From: Bacillota bacterium
GTDB taxonomy: Bacteria > Bacillota > Clostridia > Oscillospirales > Acutalibacteraceae
Direction: 5' to 3'
Assembly: GCA_021769885.1 (NCBI GenBank)
Contig: JAETSA010000009.1
Span: forward strand, 1 to 64,000
Length of the DNA: 64,000 nucleotides
Both the position numbers and the translations under genes were made by a program. Below, piece by piece: positions 7,660 to 16,600 of the stretch (positions within the stretch are counted from its first letter, which is position 1; each line of letters opens with the position of its first letter). Under the pieces are notes generated by a model. That model made no database searches. It had not been told where the DNA came from and saw only the letters and a program-made list of their open reading frames with translations.

Positions 7660-8931
7660 TTACTCCTTTCCGCGAATGACCGCAAGCGAGCGGCAATTTG
7701 TGTCGATAGCCGAACGCAAGCGCGCATTGACTTCTTCGAGTGTCAGGTTTTCCAAAATCTCGGCATCGTCAAAAATGCTCTCCCCGCGGAAATGCGAAGC
7801 GACCATCCCGTTCGCGATGGATTCGATATCGTTAAACTGCATCACGGTTCTGCCGTACAGCTTTTTGCGAATACGCAGGAAATCCTTTTCGGCAATGCCC
7901 GACTCTTGCAAATCGCGGATGCGCGCGACAAGCTTTTCTTCCATTTTGCGGGCATCGGGCGTTTCGCCTGTGAAAATCCACGCGGCGTAACCGTAGCCGT
8001 AAAAATATTCGCAGTCAAATGAGGTGTTGGAAAGTCCCGACTCCAAAAGCTCCGTATAAAACGGCGTGGTTTTGCCGCAGACTGCCTCCAAAATCACATT
8101 GCTGATAATCAGTTCCTTTAAACTGCGCTCGGGCGTTTCGACCGCCTCTTTAAAGCCAAGGCTGAAAATCGGCGCGGCGACTGCCAAACGCTCCTCTACG
8201 AAAGCCGCTTTCACCTCGCGCGGCTCTTCGTGGAATTTCCGCTCGATTTCGACGGGTGCCTGTGCCTTCAATACCTTGTCGGCGACCTCTAAAACCTCGT
8301 CGGGATTGACTTTGCCCGCCACGCAAAGCACCATATTGGAAAGATTATAAAACGTGTTGTAGCAGGTATACAAAAGGTCGGCGGTGATGTCGGCAATCGA
8401 CTCCACCGTGCCCGCAATATCAATACGCACGGGGTGCAGATGATACATCGCGCGCAAAAGCGCAAACAGTGATTCCCAGCCCGCTTCGTCACGGCACATT
8501 TGAATTTCCTGCCCGATAATGCCCTGCTCTTTTTGTACGGTGGCTTCGGTAAAGTAGGGGTGCGTCACGAAATCTAAGAGGATTTCCAAGGAAGCCTCGA
8601 AATTGTCGGTACAGCTGAACAGATAGCAGGTACGGTCAAACGAGGTGTAGGCGTTTGCACTCGCGCCCGTTTTCGCGTACCGCTCAAAGGCGTCCAGCTC
8701 CTCACTTTCGAACAGCTTGTGCTCCAAAAAGTGGGCGATACCTTCGGGTACGCTTGTAAAGTGTTCCTCGCCCTGCAAGCGGAAGTCCGTATCAATCGAG
8801 CCGTAGCGCGTGCCGAACATCGCGTAGGTCGAGGCATAGTTTTCTTTCGGATACACAAGAATTTTCAGCCCCGACTTGTGGTCGATTTCATAATACCGCT
8901 CGCCGAGCCGTTCATTTTTGATTTCACGCAT
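7660..8931 (-). CDS. M16 zinc peptidase, active-type subunit (YfmH-like)
   Basis: Insulinase/pitrilysin-family protein of 423 residues. The inverted zinc motif HFLEH is intact at residues 67-71, and a downstream EQGIIGQEI segment supplies the expected third Glu ligand, so this copy should bind zinc. The C-terminal half is the inactive partner-like domain of the clan. It overlaps the next upstream gene by 8 bases. In Firmicutes such pairs (YfmH/YfmF) are common, and the pair is thought to form one clamshell peptidase; the exact substrate is not known to me. The ATG lacks an ideal ribosome site and probably relies on coupling. Confidence 0.85.
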   Translation of the reverse strand: MREIKNERLGERYYEIDHKSGLKILVYPKENYASTYAMFGTRYGSIDTDFRLQGEEHFTSVPEGIAHFLEHKLFESEELDAFERYAKTGASANAYTSFDRTCYLFSCTDNFEASLEILLDFVTHPYFTEATVQKEQGIIGQEIQMCRDEAGWESLFALLRAMYHLHPVRIDIAGTVESIADITADLLYTCYNTFYNLSNMVLCVAGKVNPDEVLEVADKVLKAQAPVEIERKFHEEPREVKAAFVEERLAVAAPIFSLGFKEAVETPERSLKELIISNVILEAVCGKTTPFYTELLESGLSNTSFDCEYFYGYGYAAWIFTGETPDARKMEEKLVARIRDLQESGIAEKDFLRIRKKLYGRTVMQFNDIESIANGMVASHFRGESIFDDAEILENLTLEEVNARLRSAIDTNCRSLAVIRGKE

Positions 8932-10198
8932 TTTCTTCGCCGCCTTTCAGGAAATATACCGTGTCGAGCGTCAGCCGCTTTGCCGCCGCCACGACTGCCG
9001 CGCGGTCAACCGCCCCGATGCCCTCTGCAATTTCTTCGGGCGTTTGCGGCTTAGTATCTACAAACTGCGCATAATACGCATCCACCGATTCGGGGGTGTC
9101 GTTCACACCGCGGTATGCGTCGCACAGCGCCGCTTTGGAGGCGGAAAGCTCCTCATCCGTAAATTCGCCGTTTTGCATCACGGACAGCTGTTTTAAAATC
9201 TCATCGAGTGCCGCCTGCTTGTTTTTCGCTTCAATGCCGCTTTGCACGACCATAATACCCTTGCGGCGGTCGAGCCGCGCAGAGCAGTAATAGCAAAGGC
9301 TCAGCTTTTCTCGCACGTGCATAAACAGCCGCGAATACGGTCCGCCGCCGAACACATCCGCCATCACGCGCATAGAGAAGAAATCGTCATCGGCATTTTG
9401 CATACCGCAGCGGAAGCCCAAAACCAGCTTGCTTTGGTTTAATTCCATTTCCTCGGTATATTCAGAAAACTCCTCCGCCGCTTCGACAAACACGGTTTCC
9501 ACCGCGCGCGGGGCACGGGAAAGTGCACCGAACCGTGTGCGAAGCATACCCTCAAGCGGGGCGAAATCCACATCGCCCACCACCTGCACGGAAATTGCCG
9601 CCGTAGACAAAAGCGTTTGCCACGCCTCGTAAAGGCTTTCGGGGGTAACGGACTTTACGCCCTCTAACAGCTCTGCCTTGGAAAGACCGTAAGGCTCTTC
9701 CGCGCACATATGCTCGACCATTTGCGAAAGGGCATAGGCGCGCTTGTCATTTAATTCGCTTTCAATATCTTGTGCGCAAAGACGAATTTCCGTTTCCAGC
9801 TGATGTGCGTCAAATGCACCGTTTTCACAAAGCGGCTCGAACAGCAAATCGAGCAGCAGACGAAGCGCGTCCGCGCTGATTTGCTCGCCGTCGAGACACA
9901 GTGCATCATTGATGCAGGTCACCGACAAGCGCAGGCGATAGCCCTCGCCGAGCTTCGAAACATCGCTCGAAAACGCCGCGCCGTACAGCTCCTCCAACTG
10001 CTCGTTTACGCGGGCGAGTGTCGGATATTTTTTGGCACTGTGCGCCAAGAACGACGCGAGCACCGTGTTTTCCGCCGTGTTTTCGCAAAGCGGCGTTAAA
10101 AGGATTAAGGAAATACAAGTTGTTTTTGTGTTTTCGGTTTTCACGTGCAACAGCCGCACCGCGTCGCCGATTTCATATACCTGCGGGGTCACAGACAT
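8924..10198 (-). CDS. M16 peptidase homologue, catalytically silent subunit (YfmF-like)
   Basis: The 424 residues start at the ATG at 10198, which follows AAAGGAG; a longer in-frame reading runs over that ribosome site. The fold matches M16 proteins, but the HxxEH zinc motif is absent: the corresponding region reads ASFLAHSAKKYP. It therefore looks like the non-catalytic half of a heterodimer with the product of 7660-8931. The C-terminal domain keeps the conserved FGGGPYSRLFMHVREKLSLCYY segment that contacts substrate in M16 enzymes. First gene of the M16-M16-lgt-folD operon; an extended -10 (TGCTACAAT, minus strand near 10253-10258) lies upstream. Confidence 0.85.
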   Translation of the reverse strand: MSVTPQVYEIGDAVRLLHVKTENTKTTCISLILLTPLCENTAENTVLASFLAHSAKKYPTLARVNEQLEELYGAAFSSDVSKLGEGYRLRLSVTCINDALCLDGEQISADALRLLLDLLFEPLCENGAFDAHQLETEIRLCAQDIESELNDKRAYALSQMVEHMCAEEPYGLSKAELLEGVKSVTPESLYEAWQTLLSTAAISVQVVGDVDFAPLEGMLRTRFGALSRAPRAVETVFVEAAEEFSEYTEEMELNQSKLVLGFRCGMQNADDDFFSMRVMADVFGGGPYSRLFMHVREKLSLCYYCSARLDRRKGIMVVQSGIEAKNKQAALDEILKQLSVMQNGEFTDEELSASKAALCDAYRGVNDTPESVDAYYAQFVDTKPQTPEEIAEGIGAVDRAAVVAAAKRLTLDTVYFLKGGEENA

Positions 10199-10326
10199 TT
10201 TGACAACTCCTTTATAAAAAGGCAAAACCGCCTAAATTTTTTGTGTTTTATTATTGTAGCATATTTTAAAAGGAAATACCATAATATACCAAGGAAAAAA
10301 TCATTCCTGCTCACATTCCGTTTCTA

Positions 10327-10355
10327 TTGACAAAATCCTCACTTGCGTATATAAT
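10327..10355 (+). promoter_or_regulatory. Consensus promoter of the antitoxin RNA
   Basis: TTGACA at 10327-10332 and TATAAT at 10350-10355 with a 17-base spacer: a perfect housekeeping promoter. No reading frame follows it; it drives the RNA at about 10362-10450. Confidence 0.85.
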
Positions 10356-10361
10356 GAAATC

Positions 10362-10450
10362 AAACAAGAAGCTATCCGAATAGACGGTTAGCCCGCAATA
10401 GAACTAAAAAATTAGTCGCATGTTGCTAGCAGGGCGGCTAATTTTTTATT
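10362..10450 (+). ncRNA. Putative type I antitoxin RNA
   Basis: Inferred transcript of about 85 nucleotides between the consensus promoter at 10327-10355 and the hairpin terminator at 10406-10447. It has no ribosome site or open frame. It runs convergent to the toxin gene at 10438-10503 and would be complementary to the toxin mRNA across its 3' end, as in txpA/RatA and bsrG/SR4 of Bacillus. I recognise the overall layout but cannot assign a named RNA family. Confidence 0.7.
10406..10447. terminator. Bidirectional terminator shared by toxin and antitoxin
   Basis: Arms AAAAAATTAGTCGC (10406-10419) and GCGGCTAATTTTTT (10434-10447) pair over 14 bp with one G-U, loop 14 bases. The A run before and the T run after make it a terminator on both strands, ending the RNA from the left and the toxin mRNA from the right. 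The toxin stop codon lies inside the stem. Confidence 0.85.
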
Positions 10451-10503
10451 ATGAGAATGAGTGCAATAATAAGTACCAAAGTAATTATCGTGGCATATTC
10501 CAT
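10438..10503 (-). CDS. Type I toxin-like hydrophobic peptide (21 residues)
   Basis: Too short for ordinary gene callers. The ATG at 10503 follows a strong AAAGGAGGG site. The product begins MEYATIITLV and ends LIIKN: one acidic residue, a central stretch of about 16 aliphatic residues and a single Lys near the end, as in membrane-inserting type I toxins and 'holin-like' peptides. Its mRNA has its own promoter (10624-10652), a GAGAGGG/CCCTCTC hairpin just upstream of the ribosome site that could hide it, and the shared terminator. The stop codon TAG falls inside the terminator stem. The toxin role is inference from the layout; membrane insertion is the expected mode. Confidence 0.7.
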   Translation of the reverse strand: MEYATIITLVLIIALILIIKN

Positions 10504-10596
10504 AATACATCCCTCCTTTGATTGCTCTCGAGAGGGATTTACCCTCTCGGAAAATGAAGAGGGCGAACCGCCTATCCGTTTTTTCTGGATAACTCC

Positions 10597-10621
10597 TTGC
10601 CGGGCACAATGTGCCCGGCAA
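10597..10621. promoter_or_regulatory. Perfect palindrome at the toxin mRNA start
   Basis: Arms TTGCCGGGCACA and TGTGCCCGGCAA (12 bp) around a single central base. It covers the predicted transcription start of the toxin mRNA (about 10617, minus strand). It is either an operator or a 5' stem that stabilises or sequesters the leader; the sequence does not decide between these. Confidence 0.6.
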
Positions 10622-10623
10622 GT

Positions 10624-10652
10624 ATTATACACTGCTTTCTGTGAAAAGTAAA
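10624..10652 (-). promoter_or_regulatory. Promoter of the toxin mRNA
   Basis: On the minus strand TTTACT (10652-10647) and TATAAT (10629-10624) are separated by 17 bases. The -35 lies only 3 bases beyond the stop codon of the large synthase gene. Confidence 0.75.
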
Positions 10653-10655
10653 GCA

Positions 10656-13600
10656 CTACAGCAACTGAATCACGTGGTCTTTCCCGTCGGGCGTAAAGCG
10701 TTCGGCGGGATTTTTGTCAATTTCCATACCGCCTGTGCGGACTTTGGGAACTTCCACTTGAATTTTTGCCCCCGAAAGATACATCGTAAACCGAAAATCG
10801 CCCCAGCTTTCGGGCGGATTCGGGGAAAAGGTATATGCTCCGTTTTGCTTTCGGATGCCCAATATCTCCTCCGCGACAAGCGCGTAAAAATGCCCTGCCG
10901 AGCCGGAATACAGACTCCAGCCGCCGCGCCCCTCTGCGCCCTTTGCGGCGTACACATCGCCGCAGAGGTAGTAGGGTTCTGTTAAATATTTTTCGGCAGT
11001 ATCTGCATTTTCATATTTTTCCAAAGGATTTAACAGGCGAAGCACCGCCGCAGCTTTATCCTTTTCACCGTTTCTAAACAGCGCGCGGCAAAACCACACC
11101 GCTGCGTGCGTGTACTGCCCGCCGTTTTCACGAATCCCCGCAGGGTACGCCGCCACATAGCCCGCCTTTTTATTTTTACCCGAAAACGCAGGTGCAAACA
11201 GGCGAACCACGCCGCTTTCGGTATCCAAAAGTGCCCCGTACGCCGTTTGCAGGGCGCGCGTGCGCCGCTCGCGGTTCAGATTCGAAAACACCGCGAAGCT
11301 TTGGGTCAGACTGTCGATTTTGCATTCTTCCGAATCGGGCGAGCCCATTTCTTCCCCGTCGTCATAATAGGCGCGCAGATAGCGGTCGCCTGCCCACGCG
11401 TACGATTCCACCGCAGTGCGCAAACGGGCGGCGGTTTCAAAATAAAAGGTGCTGTCCTTGCCGATAAACCGCAGCATTTCACCGAAGGACTCCAATACCA
11501 TCACGGCAAATTGCGAGAGCCAAACGCTTTCGCCCCTGCCCTTTGCACCGACGCCCGTAAAGCTATCGTTCCAATCGCCCGCGCCCATCAGCAGAAGTCC
11601 GTGCGCGCCGAACCGAAGTGCGCGGTGCACGGCACGTACGGCGTGCGTTTCTACACTGCCCTTTTCCTTGCCGCGCGGTACGTCAAAATAACGCTCTTTT
11701 TCGTGTTCGCCGAGCTCCTCCGCAGTGAGATATGCAATCTGCACATTTAAAATCGCCGTATCTCCCGTTGCGAGCACATATTTCGCGAGGGCAAACGGCA
11801 GCCATAACAGGTCGTCGCTGTACCGCGTGCGTACACCGTTAATTGTACCGTTTCGGTCAAGGGTCGGATGCCACCAGTGCAGGACGTCGCCCGCTTCAAA
11901 CTGCGCCGCACAGCATCGGAAAATCTGCCGCCGCAGAAATTCGGAATCGGCAACCAGCAAGCAGGCGGCATCTTGTAATTGGTCGCGGAAGCCGTATGCC
12001 CCGCCCGACTGGTAAAACCCCGTTCGGGCAAAAATTCTGCCGTTGATGATTTGATTGGGCAAAAATGCGTTGAACAGCGTGTTGAGATTCTTGTCAGGAG
12101 ACTCTAATACAATACGGTTTTCCGTCGGGAAGCGGCACGGTGGCAAGCTGAGCCCGCGCAAGGCGCGCACGCTTCGTTCCGTGTGCCCGAAGGACAGGAA
12201 AAAGTGCACGGTTTGCGCTTCGTGCGGGGAGAGCGAGACACGGCGGGTCAGGGCGGCACAGGGATTGCCGTTCGGAAGCGCACCGCCGCTGTCCCAAAGC
12301 CCCGCCCGAAAATCTGCGCGCGAAACCGTATAAAACACCTGTGCACCGCTGTCGGATTCCAATCGGAAAACGCCGGGAATTGCGGTATTGCAGGGATTTC
12401 GAACTTCAATGCCGCCGTCAAAAAACTGCGTATGCAAATAGACAGACGGCTTACCGTCCTCGGAAAGTGTGGGAACGGTAAAACAGCAAACCTCTGCCTG
12501 ACGGGGTGACTGCGTACACAGCGAAACGGCAATTTGCTTTTGCATGCCGCGTCGGGGCACGGTCACAGCGACTGAGATTTCGATATCTTCTACAGACGCC
12601 GTGTATTGCGCGCGCTCTTCCCCGAAACGAACGGTTGCATTTTTCAAGACGTCATAGACTTTGCCGTCTAAACGCAGAAACAGCCGTTCGCCGTCGTTGT
12701 CGAAAACCGTGTCGTTGGAAAACACCGTCAGCTTATTGAGCCGCGAATTGATTGCGTGGCTCACGCCGAGGGTGCTGTCGCCCGCAAGCGTCGAAAACGA
12801 CGGGTTTGCGAGGGCGTACACCCACGGCACACGGGGTTTCTTCTGAATTACATAGTCGGCGTACTCAATTTGATTGCTGCCGTTTTGCGGTACGTTTACA
12901 GGCAAAATCGACACAGCGTCCGCCGCATTTTCAGGCGGGAGCGGCGCGCTCGGCGTCTGCACCTCGGCGTTCGCCATAAGCGTGCGAAGCGCTGTATCTG
13001 TAAGTGTATCGGCGCAAAGATAATAAATACTGCCGAAGTGCGATTCATTTTGCGGACGGCTTTCTTTTTGAAGCAAAGCCTCCGCTGACGCACGTATAGA
13101 TGCAGTCCCCGCTTCGCCGCCTGCGCACAAAAGCACCAAATCGCAGGCAATCCCCGCCGCACGAAGCGTCGTGTAAAAACGCAAAATCGGCAGGAGCGTA
13201 TCAGAATCGGCAGTCACGCAGACGGAAACAAGCCACACGGGGCGGTCACCCGAAATCCCGAATTGCCACAGTGCCGTGCGCGGTGCTGTGTTTTCCCGCA
13301 GCGCCGAAAGCCGCTCCTTTGTAAGCGGCAACAGCCCGAACAGCGGCGGCAGTACCGATGCAATCGGCAATTCCGTATCCGAGAACAGACGCGGTGCGCC
13401 CGCAGGCAAAACCTCCGCCGTATCCATTTGCAACAGGGACATTCGTGTTTCCAAGGTATCGCGGTCACGCGCACAGCACAGGTAAACTGTCACGTCCTTT
13501 GTGCCGCCTTTCGGCAAATCCAACGGAATTTCCGCCAAAAAGCAGGTATCCGCAACAGCGGTTTGGTCACTTTCCCCGCAATCGGTTTTCCCGAGCGCAT

Positions 13601-16600
13601 ACACGCCCGAAAGCCTCGGGAGTGCCCTTGTGCGCGACAGCACGCAGGTATACGGCTGTTCGCCCGCAACGCCGCATCCCAAAAGCAGAGGTGTTTCCCC
13701 CGCCGCCGTGCGCCGTGTGAACACCGCGCCGCCGAATTTTGTGCGTTCGGCGGTCACGAACAGCTTCTGATAGGTTTTATGCGCCGTTTCGGCACGGGCG
13801 TCCGCAAGCGACGGCTCGAGATAGACCGTCAGCACGGCGCGGGTATTTTTCCCGCTTCGGTTTTCCACCGAAATGCGGTGCAGTTCGGCGGGGAGCTGAT
13901 TGTGCACAAGCACCGTCTGCGACAGCGTATAGTTTTCACTGCGCGCCCCGAAATGCACGCTGTTTTCCGAAAATGTGCAGGAAAATGATGTGTGTGCATC
14001 CGTTTGCAGAGCACGACAGCCGGGAAAGTATGCTCCGTTCGCACGCAATACGGCAAACACACCCAACGGATGTGTCCCGAGTTCGCGGCTCTCCCGCGTC
14101 AAATGCACGCCGCCGTACAGGCTGTGCGAAGTGCCGCAGTCCGAAACCACCGTGCTCCAAGTACCGTTTGAATACAACTGTACCTGCGGGGCAGTGCGGT
14201 TCGGCTCGTGCGGGATTTCAGCCGCGCACCGCATTTGTTCGGGACGGTCAGGCAGAATCTCCTGCATTTTGCGTTTGAATACAATCGGAACGGTCGGCAC
14301 GCGCTCCTCCAAAAGGGACGCGCCCGCACGCATACGCGCATTTCTCAAAAATCGTTTTTGCATAATTCCTCCAAGCAAAACATTGTCCACGGACAGCAGG
14401 CTCATTCCGATATGATGCGCCATAAAGCTGCGCACCACGCGGGGCGTTTTACCGTCCCGAAAATCCAGTGCTTCAAAAAATCCGTATTCGCCCGTGGCGT
14501 GCAGGCTTTCCAACGCTTCTAAATTGTGCAGGGCGGTTTTCGGCAGGAACGGCAATACCAAAAATGTGGAATACGGTGAAATCACAGTTTCATCCCACAC
14601 GCTTCGGCGCAGTGCCAGACGCGGCACACCGTGCGCACGGTATTGATAATTGCCCTCGGCATCAAAACGGTAGTAGCCGCTTTCCGACACGCCGAACGGC
14701 ACGCCGCGCCGATGCGCGAACACGCGCTGACAGTGCACGCAATAGCGCAATGCCTCGTAGGTAAGCGTGTTTTCACGGCTTTCCAAAAACAGATACGGCA
14801 TAAAATATTCAAACATCGTACCCGACCACGAAAGTGCGCCCGCATAGCCGTCGCACCCCGACAGCACGCGTGAAAGCGCGCTCCAATGGCTTTTCGGGAC
14901 TTGCCGCGCGGCACAGGCGAAATAGCTCATCATACGCGATTCGCTCATTAACAGGTCATAGTGCGCGGGCGTAAACGCTTGCTTTTCCAAATCGTAGCCG
15001 ATATAAAACAGGTCGCGGCGGCGGTCGTAAAGTGCACAAAGCTCCGCATTTTTCAGCTCACGGTCGATTTTTTCAATCACATTTTGTAAATCGGGGCGTT
15101 CGGGCAGATATTCCGAAACACCCTCGCGTAATGCACTCAGACAGCACAGGAAATTACCGCTGTCTACGGAGGACACGTATTGCGGTGCAAGGGGCAAAAG
15201 GGATTCGGTGTCGTACCAATTGTATAAATTGCCGTGCCAATGCGGGAGCGTTTCGACCGTCGAGAGCGTGCGCAGTAAAAAGTCACACAGCATTTTCGGC
15301 GTGATCAGGTAAAGGTCGCACGCCGCAAGTGCAGAACAAAGGCAAAGTCCGATGTTGGTCGGCGAAGTGCGGTGCGCCACACGTCCGACGGGTGCAGTCT
15401 GCACATTGTCGGGCGGCAAAAAATGATTTTGTGCGTTGCACTGCTCGGCATAGTATTTCCACATCGACGCACCATAGGAAATCAGCTTTTCCCGCTGTAC
15501 CCCGCGCACTTCGCGGCTTTTGTCCGAATACGGAAGCTCGGAAACCCACGAAAAAATCGGCTCTGCAAGAAAGAACAGCGCCAAAAGCCGCGGGAACGCC
15601 GAGCCGAACAGCAAAAGCCAAACCGCAGACAGCAAAGACGGCAAAGCAGAAAGGACTCTGCCGAGTACAGTCCCCGCGCGTTCGCTGTCGGCGGCGGTGA
15701 CCCATTCGAGCATATTGCGGTGTGTCAGGAATCTGCGCACAAAGCCCAATATAAGAGCACGCAGATTTGTATATGCCGTCACGGGCAGCAACAGTACCGA
15801 CACGGCACCGTCCGCAATCTGCCGCACCGCATCGGGTGCGGTCTTGCCGTAAAACCGCGTTTGCAGTGCGGAAATTCCGCCCCGAAACAGCACGGATAAA
15901 AACGAGAGCAGCTGCTCGCTCACAAGCGACAGAACAGCGATACACAGCATACTGCGTGCGGCCTCAGGCGAAAAAAACGGACTGCTTAAAATCAGTATCC
16001 AGGAAAAAATCGGGGTTGCCGCGCGGCGCAAATTGTCGAACAGCTTATATTTTGCCGTAAAGGAAAACGGATTTTTGCGCACGCCGTGCGACGTGTGCAA
16101 ATTTCTTCCCAACAACGCCGCATTTTGCATATCCCCGCGCACCCAGCGCCCCTGACGGGCAAAATAGGCGCGCGCACTTGACGGTACACCGTCGGATACC
16201 TGCACATCGGAAACAAATGCCGTGCGCAAAAGCTCCCCCTCGGGAATGTCATGGCTCAGAACTGTTTCTGCTTCGAATGCATCGGGTAACAGCTCCAAAT
16301 AGGCATCGATATGGATAAGCCCCTTGCCCGTGAACAACCCTGCGCCGAACAAATCCTGCCAACGCTCCGACACGCGCATATCATAGCCCGACACGCCGCC
16401 CGCACCCGCCATAATGCGCGAAAACCGCGTTTTATAAACGGAGTCCAGCGTGTTTTCGACGCGCGGCGCAAAAATGCCGTAGCCTTTTTGAACACAGCCT
16501 CGTTCGGTGTCGATTTGCGGGGCGTTTTCGGGATGCTCGGCAACGCACAGAAGCGTATACAGACAGTCGAGCGTTAAGCGCGTATCGCTGTCTAAGCAGA

